Positions 7,755 through 17,308 of a stretch of 64,000 nucleotides of DNA are shown here, one piece after another. The notes beneath the pieces are model-generated. The model saw only the letters and a program-made list of their open reading frames with translations. It had not been told where the DNA came from and ran no database searches. Each line of letters starts with the position of its first letter. The first letter of the stretch is position 1. The translations under genes and the position numbers were made by a program. This DNA is from Streptomyces sp. HmicA12 (lineage in GTDB: Bacteria > Actinomycetota > Actinomycetes > Streptomycetales > Streptomycetaceae), in contig NZ_KB891802.1 of NCBI RefSeq assembly GCF_000373565.1, forward strand, positions 117,644 through 181,643, in the 5' to 3' direction.

Positions 7755-9005
7755 ATGACGGACGGTAAGCGGCGCAAGGGTCTGATGGCCGCGTCCGCCC
7801 TGCTCGGCGGTGTACTGGTGCTCACTGCGTGCAGCAGTGGCGACAGCGACGGTGCCACGCCGAGCGGCATCAAGAAGTCGCAGGAGCAGGCCGACGAGGC
7901 CGCTGCGAAGAAGACCTCCGAGGCGGACATCAAGATCGCGCCGAAGGACGGCTCCGACAACGCGAGCATCAACAACGCGGCCAAGGTCACCGTGAGCAAG
8001 GGCACGCTCACCGACGTCACCATGAAGACGGCCGACGGTACCGCCGTGGCCGGTCAGATATCCGCTGACAAGAAGAGCTGGAAGCCCACCGCCCAGCTGC
8101 AGCGCGCGACCACGTACAAGATCGCCGCGGCCGCGAAGGACTCCGACGGCCGCGCCGCGCACGAGAACGCGCAGTTCACGACGGTCTCCCCGGCCAACAG
8201 CTTCATCGGCAACTTCACGCCGGAGGACGGCTCCACGGTCGGCGTCGGCATGCCCGTGTCGATCAACTTCGACAAGGCCATCACGAACAAGTCCGATGTG
8301 CAGTCCCACATCACCGTGACCTCCAGCAGCGGCCAGGAGGTCGTCGGGCACTGGTTCAACTCGCAGCGCCTGGACTTCCGCCCCGAGGACTACTGGCAGG
8401 GCGGCTCCACCGTCACCATGAAGCTGGACCTCGACGGCGTCGAGGGTGCGAACGGCGTGACGGGTGTGCAGCAGAAGACGGTCTCGTTCAAGATCGGGCG
8501 CAACCAGGTCTCCACGGTCGACGCCAAGACCAAGACGATGACCGTCACCCGGGACGGCAAGACGATCAAGACGATCCCGATCTCCGCCGGTTCGCCCGAG
8601 AACAAGACGTACCAGGGCCAGATGGTGATCTCCGAGAAGTTCAAGGAGACCCGGATGAACGGCGCCTCGGTCGGCTTCACGGACGACGACGGCAAGGGCG
8701 AGTACGACATCAAGGACGTGCCGCACGCGATGCGTCTGTCGAACTCCGGCACGTTCATCCACGGCAACTACTGGGGCGCCAAGTCGATCTTCGGCTCCGC
8801 GAACACCAGCCACGGCTGTGTCGGTCTGGCCGACGCCAAGGGTGCCAACGACTCCAGCACCCCCGGTGCCTGGTTCTACGACAACTCCATGATCGGCGAC
8901 GTCGTCGTCGTGAAGAACACCGGCGACAAGACCGTCGCCCCGGACAACGGCCTCAACGGCTGGAACCTGAGCTGGGCCGACTGGAAGGCCGGCTCCGCCT
9001 CCTGA
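7755..9005 (+). CDS. L,D-transpeptidase lipoprotein
   Basis: 416 residues. Of the clustered starts at 7740, 7752 and 7755, ATG 7755 has GGAGAAG 6 nt upstream and is chosen. The lipobox LTAC follows the signal peptide (ALLGGVLVLTACSSG), so it is membrane-anchored outside the cell. Two Ig-like beta domains (about 45-260) precede the YkuD domain, whose signature FIHGNYWG...NTSHGCVGL places the catalytic Cys at residue 355. This is the LdtMt2 architecture: it makes 3-3 cross-links in peptidoglycan. The 5' region (7528-7754) is gene-free and has a GGGGAAC/GTTCCCC hairpin at 7663-7682; a sigma-E type GGAAC box may be present there but is not certain. A terminator follows. Confidence 0.93.
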   Translation: MTDGKRRKGLMAASALLGGVLVLTACSSGDSDGATPSGIKKSQEQADEAAAKKTSEADIKIAPKDGSDNASINNAAKVTVSKGTLTDVTMKTADGTAVAGQISADKKSWKPTAQLQRATTYKIAAAAKDSDGRAAHENAQFTTVSPANSFIGNFTPEDGSTVGVGMPVSINFDKAITNKSDVQSHITVTSSSGQEVVGHWFNSQRLDFRPEDYWQGGSTVTMKLDLDGVEGANGVTGVQQKTVSFKIGRNQVSTVDAKTKTMTVTRDGKTIKTIPISAGSPENKTYQGQMVISEKFKETRMNGASVGFTDDDGKGEYDIKDVPHAMRLSNSGTFIHGNYWGAKSIFGSANTSHGCVGLADAKGANDSSTPGAWFYDNSMIGDVVVVKNTGDKTVAPDNGLNGWNLSWADWKAGSAS

Positions 9006-9022
9006 GCCACCCGGCTTCCGCC

Positions 9023-9053
9023 GAACCCCGGTACGCGCCGCGTACCGGGGTTC
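9023..9053 (+). terminator. Intrinsic terminator after the L,D-transpeptidase gene
   Basis: GAACCCCGGTACGCG (9023-9037) and CGCGTACCGGGGTTC (9039-9053) are perfect inverted repeats, giving a stem of about 12 bp after allowing for the loop. Confidence 0.85.
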
Positions 9054-9142
9054 CGCACATTCACGGGGTTTTTACCCGGCACCTATGAAGACCGCATGCG
9101 GCTCACAGCTCAGTGCCAAGCAGCGTCCTTACTGTCCGCTCC

Positions 9143-10627
9143 ATGTTCCTCACCTACCTCAGGCGTGAATTGAGGCGACGCCGGAAGGCCGCCCTCGTCG
9201 TCGCCTCCGGGCTCGCGCTCGGCATCGCGCTTGTCATCACGGTCACGTCGGTCTCGGCCGGGATGAAGCAGGCCCAGAGCAAGGTCCTCGCCTCGCTCTA
9301 CGGGCTCGGCACCGACATGACGGTGACCAAGGCGGCCGCGGCGCCGTCGAAGAACGGCGCAGACCGCCCCGACTTCAAGTTCGACGCCGACGGCGACGAC
9401 GACAGCAGCAAGACCCAGTCGACCGACCGCGTCATGACGTCCGGCGGCCAGACGCTCAAGTCGTCCCTGGTCGCCGAGGTCGCCGAGCAGAAGGGCGTCG
9501 CCTCCGCGACCGGCGCGCTCAGCCTCAACGTCATGAAGGTCTCAGGCCAGTTCAGCCAGGGACAGGCACAGAGCCAGGGGCAGCAGGGCCAGAGCCAGGG
9601 CGGCCCCGGCGGCGGCAGCGAGGGCGGCCAGAGCGGTGTGCAGGGCGGCGGCGCGAACTTCGACGTCAACTCGTACTCCGTGTACGGCATCGACGTCGCG
9701 CACCAGGGCCTCGGACCGCTCTCCACCATGGAGATCACGAAGGGCCGCACCTTCACAACGGCCGAGACGAACGCCAAGGTGGCCGTCCTCTCGAAGTCGT
9801 ACGCCAAGGAGAACTCCAAGGCCGTCGGCGACACCCTCACCATCAACAAGCTGAAGTACGAGGTCGTCGGCATCGCGCAGGCGAGCAGCAGCGACTCCAC
9901 CGGCGACGTCTACCTGCCGCTGAAGCAGGCGCAGACGCTCGCCGACGCCAAGAACAAGGTCTCCACCATCTATGTGAAGGCCGCCGACTCGAAGCGGATC
10001 GACACGGTCAAGGCGACGATCAAGAAGAACATCTCGGGGACCACGGTCACCACGTCCTCCGACCTCGCGGACACGGTGTCGGGTTCGCTCTCCACCGCCT
10101 CCGACCTCGCCTCCAGCGTGGGCAAGTGGCTGTCCGTCGTGGTGCTCGCCGCGGCCGTCGTCGTCGCCGCGCTGCTCACCTCCTCGGCGGTCTCGCGGCG
10201 CGTGCGCGAGTTCGGCACGCTCAAGGCGCTCGGCTGGAAGTCCGGCCGCGTCACCCGGCAGGTCGCCGGTGAGGCGATCGTCAACGGGCTCATCGGCGGT
10301 GTCCTCGGCATCGGTATCGGCCTCGCCGCCGCGTACGCCGTCACGGCCTTCAGCCCGACGCTGACCGCATCCCTCGGCTCGACCGGCGGAGGCGGGGGCG
10401 CGGGCGGTGGCATGGGCGGTCCCGGCGGCGGCGGCATGGGCGGCGGTCCCGGCGGCGGCTCGTCCACCGCGAGCACCATTGACGTCGCGCTCACCGCGCC
10501 GGTCAGCCTCTCCACCATCGCGCTCGCCGCGCTGCTCGCCATCGCGGGCGGGCTGATCGCCGGAGCGTACGGCGGCTGGCGGGCCTCCCGGCTGCGCCCC
10601 GCGGACGCGCTGCGCCGCGTCGAATAG
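9143..10627 (+). CDS. MacB/FtsX-type ABC transporter permease (copy 1)
   Basis: 494 residues from ATG 9143 (MFLTYLRRELRRRRKAAL), chosen because the paralogue at 11530 starts at the same residue. Four membrane spans are visible: residues about 14-36, 330-353, 374-400 and the last 45. A large extracellular MacB-like domain lies between spans 1 and 2 and holds a Gln/Gly/Ser-rich stretch near residues 135-170. A Gly/Met-rich loop (GGGMGGPGGGG) separates spans 3 and 4. The conserved REFGTLKALGWKSGRV coupling loop and C-terminal ASRLRPADALRRVE are typical. Such proteins usually drive envelope or lipoprotein work rather than solute uptake. It forms an operon with the ATPase 32 bp downstream. Confidence 0.9.
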   Translation: MFLTYLRRELRRRRKAALVVASGLALGIALVITVTSVSAGMKQAQSKVLASLYGLGTDMTVTKAAAAPSKNGADRPDFKFDADGDDDSSKTQSTDRVMTSGGQTLKSSLVAEVAEQKGVASATGALSLNVMKVSGQFSQGQAQSQGQQGQSQGGPGGGSEGGQSGVQGGGANFDVNSYSVYGIDVAHQGLGPLSTMEITKGRTFTTAETNAKVAVLSKSYAKENSKAVGDTLTINKLKYEVVGIAQASSSDSTGDVYLPLKQAQTLADAKNKVSTIYVKAADSKRIDTVKATIKKNISGTTVTTSSDLADTVSGSLSTASDLASSVGKWLSVVVLAAAVVVAALLTSSAVSRRVREFGTLKALGWKSGRVTRQVAGEAIVNGLIGGVLGIGIGLAAAYAVTAFSPTLTASLGSTGGGGGAGGGMGGPGGGGMGGGPGGGSSTASTIDVALTAPVSLSTIALAALLAIAGGLIAGAYGGWRASRLRPADALRRVE

Positions 10628-10659
10628 CCCAACCGCCCTCCCCATCCCAGGAGTTCACC

Positions 10660-11349
<690 letters not shown>

Positions 11350-11379
11350 ACGCGACCGGCGCGGGCCGCCGGACGCGGT

Positions 11380-11423
11380 CTCATCCGGTTCTCATCCCCA
11401 CCTCACAGAACCCTTACAGCGCC
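11380..11423 (+). promoter_or_regulatory. Four 11-bp direct repeats upstream of the second ABC operon
   Basis: CTCATCCGGTT, CTCATCCCCAC, CTCACAGAACC and CTTACAGCGCC follow each other with an exact 11-bp period. An 11-bp period of CTCA/CTTA half-sites is the geometry used by OmpR/PhoB-family response regulators, including PhoP of Streptomyces. TACGGT just downstream could be a -10 hexamer. The regulator is not identified. Confidence 0.45.
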
Positions 11424-11440
11424 GCCATACGGTTTCGCCG

Positions 11441-11482
11441 CAGCGGAAGCCGGAGCGACGACCCTCGCTCCGGCTTCCGCTG
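11441..11482 (+). terminator. 18-bp perfect hairpin between the two ABC operons
   Basis: CAGCGGAAGCCGGAGCGA (11441-11458), loop CGACCC, TCGCTCCGGCTTCCGCTG (11465-11482). It ends operon 1, but it lies after the 11-bp repeats and 47 bp before the next start codon, so it could also be in the leader of operon 2. Confidence 0.8.
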
Positions 11483-11529
11483 ATTCCTGTCAGCGCCCCG
11501 CGTCGGGGCTGTCATCGGGCGAGGCTTCG

Positions 11530-13023
11530 ATGTTCTTCACCTATCTCAGGCGTGAACTGCGCCGCCGCAGAAAGGCGGCCCTCGTCGTCGCCTCCGGGCT
11601 CGCGCTGGGTATCGCGCTCGTCATCGTCGTCAGCTCCGTGTCCTCCGGCATGAACAAGGCGCAGGACAAGGTCCTGCAGTCCCTGTACGGCCTCGGCACC
11701 GACATGACCGTCACCAAGGCGGCCGCGGCCCCGACCGGGGACAACGGGCGCCCGAACTTCAAGTTCGGCGCCCGGGACAGCGACGACGGCAAGGAGCAGT
11801 CCACCGACCGCGTCATGGTCCAGGGCTTCCAGACGCTCGCCTCCTCCACAGTCACCGAGGTGGCCGGCCAGAAGGGCGTCGCCGACACCGTGGGCGGCCT
11901 GAACCTCCAGGTCATGAAGGTCAGCGGGCAGTTCACGCGCGGCCAGTTCAAGCAGGACCAGCAGCAGGGGCAGCAGGGCGGCGGCCCCGGCGGCCAGAAC
12001 GGCGGCGGTGGCGGCCAGCCGCAGGGCCGCGTCGAGGGCGGCGGCGCCAACTTCGACGTCAACTCCTTCTCGGTGTACGGCACCGACGTCACCAAGCAGA
12101 ACCTCGGCCCGCTCACCACCTCGAAGATCACCAAGGGCCGTACGTTCACGACGTCCGAGACGAACGCCAAGGTGGCCGTCGCCGACGCCTCGTACGCCAA
12201 GGAGAAGAAGCTCGCCGTCGGTGACAACGTCACCATCCACGGCACGAAGTTCAAGGTCATCGGCGTCTCGACGGCCGACAGCGGCGACTCGGCGGCCAAC
12301 CTCTACATCCCGCTGAAGCAGGCCCAGACCGTCGCCGACATGAAGAACAAGGTGACGACGGTCTACGTCAAGGCGACCGACTCGCAGCAGATCGACTCGG
12401 TGAAGTCGACCATCAGCAAGAACATCTCGGGCACGACGGTCACCACCTCCGCCGACCTCGCCAAGACCGTCTCGGGGTCGCTGTCCACCGCCTCCTCGCT
12501 CGCCTCGAACGTCGGCAAGTGGCTCTCCATCGCGGTGCTCGTGGCCGCGTTCCTCGTCGCGGGTCTGCTCACCTCGTCGGCGGTCTCGCGCCGGGTCCGC
12601 GAGTTCGGCACGCTCAAGGCGCTCGGCTGGAAGTCCGGCCGCGTCACCCGCCAGGTCATCGGCGAGGCCGTCGTCAACGGGCTCATCGGCGGCGTCCTCG
12701 GCATCGCGGTCGGCCTGGCCGGCGCGTACGCGGTGACCGCGATCAGCCCGACCCTGTCGGCCTCCCTCGGTGCCACGGGCGGCGGAGGCGGCGGCTTCGG
12801 CGGGGGCGGCGGCATGGGCGGTCCCGGTGGCGGCGGCCCCGGCGGCGCCGCCCGGCAGGCCGCGAGCAAGACCCTCGACATCGCGCTGACCGCGCCGGTC
12901 TCCGGCACGACCATCGCCCTCGCGGTCGGCCTCGCCGTCGCGGGCGGACTGATCGCCGGAGCGTTCGGCGGCTGGCGGGCCTCGCGACTGCGTCCGGCGG
13001 ACGCGCTGCGCCGCGTCGAGTAG
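11530..13023 (+). CDS. MacB/FtsX-type ABC transporter permease (copy 2)
   Basis: 497 residues, nearly colinear with the permease at 9143-10627: the same MFxTYLRRELRRRRKAALVV start, same spans, same coupling loop REFGTLKALGWKSGRV and same C-terminus. The two copies differ most in the extracellular Gln/Gly linker (residues about 138-175; here TRGQFKQDQQQGQQGG), in the span 2-3 core and in the Gly/Phe-rich loop before the last span. This is a tandem operon duplication that has diverged mainly at its outward-facing parts. The ATPase starts 52 bp downstream. Substrate or partner unknown. Confidence 0.9.
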   Translation: MFFTYLRRELRRRRKAALVVASGLALGIALVIVVSSVSSGMNKAQDKVLQSLYGLGTDMTVTKAAAAPTGDNGRPNFKFGARDSDDGKEQSTDRVMVQGFQTLASSTVTEVAGQKGVADTVGGLNLQVMKVSGQFTRGQFKQDQQQGQQGGGPGGQNGGGGGQPQGRVEGGGANFDVNSFSVYGTDVTKQNLGPLTTSKITKGRTFTTSETNAKVAVADASYAKEKKLAVGDNVTIHGTKFKVIGVSTADSGDSAANLYIPLKQAQTVADMKNKVTTVYVKATDSQQIDSVKSTISKNISGTTVTTSADLAKTVSGSLSTASSLASNVGKWLSIAVLVAAFLVAGLLTSSAVSRRVREFGTLKALGWKSGRVTRQVIGEAVVNGLIGGVLGIAVGLAGAYAVTAISPTLSASLGATGGGGGGFGGGGGMGGPGGGGPGGAARQAASKTLDIALTAPVSGTTIALAVGLAVAGGLIAGAFGGWRASRLRPADALRRVE

Positions 13024-13075
13024 CACCCCGCGCCCCCTATCTCTCAACCTCCTTACGTAGCACAGGAGTTGCCCC

Positions 13076-13762
13076 ATGTATCAGCTCAGAGGCGTCACCA
13101 AGACGTACCGCCGGGCCAAGGACACCGTCGAGGCGCTCGCGGGCGTCGACCTGACCATCGGCGACGGCGACCGGCTCGTCATCCAGGGCCCGACCGGCGG
13201 CGGCAAGTCGACCCTGCTGCAGATGCTCGGCGGCCTCGACCGGCCCACGGCCGGCAGCGTCGAGCTCGACGGCACCGATCTCGCGAAGCTGCCCGAGGCC
13301 CGGCTCACCAAGGTCCGCGCCGAGTCCATCGGGTTCGTCTTCCAGTCCTTCAACCTCATCCCGACGCTCACCGCCCAGGAGAACGTCGAGACCGCGCTCG
13401 TCCCGCTCGGCATCAAGGCGGCCGACCGGCGCGAGCGCGCGGCCGAGGCGCTCAAGTCCGTCGGCCTCGGCGAGCGGCTGGGCCACCTGCCCTCGGAGAT
13501 GTCCGGCGGTCAGCAGCAGCGCGTCGCCATCGCGCGGGCGCTGGTGAAGAACCCGAAGGTGCTCCTCGCCGACGAGCCCACCGGCAACCTCGACGAGTCC
13601 ATGCGCGACGAGATCATGGACGTACTGGAAGGCCTGTGGAAGGAGCACGGGCTCACGTTCATCATGGTCACGCACGACTCGGCCATCGCCCGCAAGGCGC
13701 CGCGGCTCGTGACGATCCGCAAGGGCCGCATCAAGGTCACGGAGAACGAACAGGCCAAGTAG
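13076..13762 (+). CDS. MacB/LolD-type ABC transporter ATP-binding protein (copy 2)
   Basis: 228 residues, with Walker A GPTGGGKST, signature SGGQQQR and Walker B VLLADEPTGNLDES, closely similar along its whole length to the ATPase at 10660-11349. AGGAG lies 7 nt before the ATG. It should energise the permease at 11530-13023; given the similarity, cross-pairing of ATPases between the two tandem systems is possible. A strong terminator follows. Confidence 0.93.
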   Translation: MYQLRGVTKTYRRAKDTVEALAGVDLTIGDGDRLVIQGPTGGGKSTLLQMLGGLDRPTAGSVELDGTDLAKLPEARLTKVRAESIGFVFQSFNLIPTLTAQENVETALVPLGIKAADRRERAAEALKSVGLGERLGHLPSEMSGGQQQRVAIARALVKNPKVLLADEPTGNLDESMRDEIMDVLEGLWKEHGLTFIMVTHDSAIARKAPRLVTIRKGRIKVTENEQAK

Positions 13763-13808
13763 TCGGGTTGTAGCCACTCCGCGACTTTGCCCGCGCGAGA
13801 AGCAACCT

Positions 13809-13847
13809 TTGAACCCCCTGTGCCCTCTCTAGGCGCAGGGGGTTCAA
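13809..13847 (+). terminator. Intrinsic terminator after ABC operon 2
   Basis: TTGAACCCCCTGTGCC (13809-13824) pairs with GGCGCAGGGGGTTCAA (13832-13847) with one G-U pair and a 7-nt loop. Confidence 0.85.
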
Positions 13848-13889
13848 CCATGACCCTCTTTTGGTGAACTACCGTCACCAGGGGGAAAG

Positions 13890-16800
13890 TTGCACAGACA
13901 GGTACATTCCCGTACGCGACGCGCCGCCCTTGTCGCGGGCGCCGCCGCCGTCGCCCTCGTCGCGGGCGCCGCCCTTCCGGCGAACTCCGCTCCCGCGGCC
14001 GCGCACAGCGGCGCCGGGCAGCAGGTCAAGGCGATCAAGGCGAGATCGCACGTCACGCTCATCACCGGCGACCGCGTCGCGCTCGACGCGCAGGGCAAGC
14101 CGGTCGGGTTCGAGCGGGCGAAGGGCCGTGCCCACATACCCGTACAGACGCGCATAGTGAAGGGGCACACCTACGTGGTGCCCCTCGACGCGCAGCGCAT
14201 GATCGCCTCCGGAAAGCTCGACCAGCGTCTCTTCGACGTCACCGAGCTGTCCAAGGCGTCGTACAAGAAGGCGCAGAAGAACGGCCTCAAGGTCATCGTC
14301 GGCTACTCGGGCGCGGCTGCCGCGGCCAAGGCCGAGGTGCGCGACGCCGGTGACACCACCGTGCGGCGCTCGCTGAAGGCGCTGAACGCGGACGCGGTCC
14401 TCACGCCCAAGTCCGACGCGGTCGACCTGTGGAACGCGGTCACCGACCAGGACGGCACCACCGCCTCCGGCGTCAGCCGCATCTGGCTCGACGGCATCCG
14501 CCGGGCCAGCCTCGACAAGTCCGTGCCGCAGATCGGCGCCCCCAAGGCGTGGGCCGCCGGGTACGACGGCAAGGGCGTCAAGATCGCCGTCCTGGACACC
14601 GGTGTCGACGCGACCCACCCCGATCTGAAGGACCAGGTCGCCGAGTCGAAGAACTTCACCGCCGCGGCCGACGCCACCGACCACTTCGGGCACGGCACGC
14701 ACGTCGCCTCGATCGCGGCCGGTACGGGCGCGAAGTCGGGCGGCAAGTTCAAGGGCGTCGCCCCGGGCGCGAAGCTGCTCAACGGCAAGGTGCTCGACGA
14801 CAGCGGGTTCGGCGACGACTCCGGCATCCTCGCGGGCATGGAGTGGGCGGCCGCGCAGGGCGCCGACGTCATCAACCTGAGCCTGGGCGGCTACGACACC
14901 CCGGAGATCGACCCGCTGGAGGCCGAGGTCAACAAGCTCTCGGCGGAGAAGGGCGTCCTGTTCGCCATCGCGGCGGGCAACGAGGGCCCGAACTCCATCG
15001 GCTCGCCGGGCAGCGCGGACGCCGCCCTCACCGTCGGCGCCGTCGACGACAAGGACCAGCTCGCCGACTTCTCCTCCACCGGGCCGCGCGCGGGCGACGG
15101 AGCGATCAAGCCGGACGTGACGGCGCCGGGCGTCGACATCACGGCGGCCGCCGCTCCCGGCAGCGTCATCGAGCAGGAGGTCGGCCAGAACCCGGACGGG
15201 TACCTGACCATCTCGGGTACGTCGATGGCGACTCCGCACGTCGCCGGTGCCGCCGCGATCCTCAAGCAGCAGCACCCGGACTGGAAGTACACCGAGCTCA
15301 AGGGCGCGCTGGTCGGCTCGACCAAGGGCACCGCCAAGCTGACCCCGTTCCAGCAGGGCAGCGGCCGCATCCAGGTGGACAAGGCGATCACCCAGACCGT
15401 GTTCGCCGACCCGGCCTCCGTCAGCTTCGGCGTCGCGCAGTGGCCGCACACCGACGACAAGGCCGTCACCAAGAAGGTCACGTACAAGAACGCCGGCACG
15501 AAGGACGTCACCCTGACCCTCGCGGTCCAGGCGACCGGCCCCAAGGGCGCGGCCGCCCCCGCGGGCTTCTTCAAGCTCGGCGCGACCAAGGTCACCGTCC
15601 CCGCGGGCGGCACGGCCTCGGTCGACCTGACCGCGAACACGAAGCTCGGCGGCACGGTCGACGGCGACTACTCCGCGTACATCACGGCGACCGGCGACGG
15701 CCAGTCCGTGCGGACCGCGGCCGCGGTGCAGCGCGAGGTCGAGTCGTACGACGTGACGCTCAAGCACATCGGGCGGGACGGCAAGGACGCCAAGAACTAC
15801 GACACGTCCCTGTTCGGCCTGTCGGGGAGCGTCGCCGGCGCGTTCTACGGCGCGTACGACCCGAACTCCGGGACGGTCAAGGTCCGTGTCCCCAAGGGGA
15901 GTTACACCCTCACCTCGAACCTGGTGATCGACCCCGAGGACGCCACCAAGGGCATCGACTGGCTGGCCCAGCCGAAGCTGAGCGTCACCAAGAACACGAC
16001 GGTCACCCTCGACGCGCGGACCGCCAAGCCGGTGGACATCACGGTGCCCGACACGGGCGTCGAGTCGCTGCTCGCCGCCCCGTCCTTCGACGTGTCGACC
16101 TCCACCATGGGGGCCGGCTTCGGCTGGCTGCTCGACTCGTACAAGGGCTTCCGCACCGCGGGCCTGGGCGGTGACATCACCGGCGCCGACCTCCAGCAGC
16201 AGTGGCAGGCCATCTGGACCAAGGGTACGAACGCCGAGTACAACGTCTTCTCCGGCGGCCCCGTCAAGCGCCTCGCCACCGGCTACACCAAGCACTACAA
16301 GGCGAGCGACCTCGCCACGGTGAAGGTGGGCCTCGGCGCCTCCGTGAGCGGCAAGACCGGTTCGGTGAGCGCGCTCGGCATGCTGCCCAGCGGCTCCGGC
16401 GGCTGGTCGACGGCGATCGACCAGAAGCTGCCCGGCAGCCGCACCCTGCACCTGTCCACGGGTGACAAGGTGAAGTGGGGCCTGGACTTCTCGCAGAACG
16501 GCCCGCCGGACGAGGAGGGCTGGCCGACCTACGAGGCCGGTTACTCGCTGGGCGCGGCCCAGTCGTTCACGGGCGGCAAGACGTACGAGAAGACGTTCAA
16601 CACCGCGGTCTTCGGGCCCCGGATCGGCGGCTCCTACGGCGTCTTCCGCAAGAGCAACACGATCGCCGGGTACCTGCCGATGTTCGCCGACGGCAAGACC
16701 CACGCCGGCTCCTCGGTCTACTCCTCGGTGAAGACGACGCTGTACCGCGGCTCCACCAAGGTCGGCGAGAACGACGACCCGCTGGTCGGCGAGAAGGTCT

Positions 16801-17237
16801 TCAAGGTGCCGTCCACGGACGCCGCGTACGAGCTGACGACGTCCATCAAGCGCTCGGCCCGGATCGCCACGGCCTCCAGCCGGATCGACGGGACCTGGAC
16901 GTTCCGCTCCAAGAAGACCTCCACCGAGACGAAGCTGCCGCTCTCCGCGGCGCGCTTCGACGCGGCCGTCGGTCTGGACAGCCGGGTGACGGCCGGCAAG
17001 ACCCAGTCCGTCCCGGTCACCGTCACCGGCGCGGCGGCGGGCTCCAACCTGAAGTCCCTCGCCGTGTACGTCAGTTACGACGGCGGCGCGAAGTGGACGA
17101 AGGTCACCGTCAAGAGCGGCAAGATCAGCGTCAAGAACCCGGCAGCGGGCAAGGGCGTCTCCTTCCGCGCGAAGATCACCGACAAGAAGGGCAACACGTC
17201 GACGATCTCGATCTACAACGCGTACTACGGCAAGTGA
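13890..17237 (+). CDS. Secreted subtilisin-family (S8) serine protease, large
   Basis: 1,115 residues from TTG 13890, with GGGGGA 4 nt upstream and no other start in the reading frame before the signal peptide (RRAALVAGAAAVALVAGAALPANSAPA). An inhibitory propeptide spans about 50-200. The catalytic triad is Asp236 (VLDTGVDATHPDL), His268 (FGHGTHVAS) and Ser445 (SGTSMATPHVAG); the oxyanion Asn is in AAGNEGPN. About 600 residues of beta-rich C-terminal domains follow. There is no LPxTG or membrane anchor, so it is released. Activity on a particular substrate cannot be inferred. It is flanked by two strong terminators and is its own transcription unit. Confidence 0.93.
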   Translation: MHRQVHSRTRRAALVAGAAAVALVAGAALPANSAPAAAHSGAGQQVKAIKARSHVTLITGDRVALDAQGKPVGFERAKGRAHIPVQTRIVKGHTYVVPLDAQRMIASGKLDQRLFDVTELSKASYKKAQKNGLKVIVGYSGAAAAAKAEVRDAGDTTVRRSLKALNADAVLTPKSDAVDLWNAVTDQDGTTASGVSRIWLDGIRRASLDKSVPQIGAPKAWAAGYDGKGVKIAVLDTGVDATHPDLKDQVAESKNFTAAADATDHFGHGTHVASIAAGTGAKSGGKFKGVAPGAKLLNGKVLDDSGFGDDSGILAGMEWAAAQGADVINLSLGGYDTPEIDPLEAEVNKLSAEKGVLFAIAAGNEGPNSIGSPGSADAALTVGAVDDKDQLADFSSTGPRAGDGAIKPDVTAPGVDITAAAAPGSVIEQEVGQNPDGYLTISGTSMATPHVAGAAAILKQQHPDWKYTELKGALVGSTKGTAKLTPFQQGSGRIQVDKAITQTVFADPASVSFGVAQWPHTDDKAVTKKVTYKNAGTKDVTLTLAVQATGPKGAAAPAGFFKLGATKVTVPAGGTASVDLTANTKLGGTVDGDYSAYITATGDGQSVRTAAAVQREVESYDVTLKHIGRDGKDAKNYDTSLFGLSGSVAGAFYGAYDPNSGTVKVRVPKGSYTLTSNLVIDPEDATKGIDWLAQPKLSVTKNTTVTLDARTAKPVDITVPDTGVESLLAAPSFDVSTSTMGAGFGWLLDSYKGFRTAGLGGDITGADLQQQWQAIWTKGTNAEYNVFSGGPVKRLATGYTKHYKASDLATVKVGLGASVSGKTGSVSALGMLPSGSGGWSTAIDQKLPGSRTLHLSTGDKVKWGLDFSQNGPPDEEGWPTYEAGYSLGAAQSFTGGKTYEKTFNTAVFGPRIGGSYGVFRKSNTIAGYLPMFADGKTHAGSSVYSSVKTTLYRGSTKVGENDDPLVGEKVFKVPSTDAAYELTTSIKRSARIATASSRIDGTWTFRSKKTSTETKLPLSAARFDAAVGLDSRVTAGKTQSVPVTVTGAAAGSNLKSLAVYVSYDGGAKWTKVTVKSGKISVKNPAAGKGVSFRAKITDKKGNTSTISIYNAYYGK

Positions 17238-17252
17238 CGTAGAGCGCGTGGT

Positions 17253-17290
17253 GGTGGCCCGTCCCGGTCCATGGACCGGGACGGGCCACC
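17253..17290 (+). terminator. Intrinsic terminator after the S8 protease gene
   Basis: GGTGGCCCGTCCCGGTCC and GGACCGGGACGGGCCACC are perfect 18-bp inverted repeats separated by AT, 15 nt after the stop codon. Confidence 0.85.
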
Positions 17291-17308
17291 CGTGTTTGGG
17301 TGGCGGTC

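Noticed and set aside
13875..16703. 942-residue open reading frame on the minus strand
   Set aside because: It is the antisense shadow of the S8 protease: high GC leaves few stops, and the protein is Arg/Gly/Val/Asp-rich without motifs, while the plus strand has an intact catalytic triad and signal peptide.
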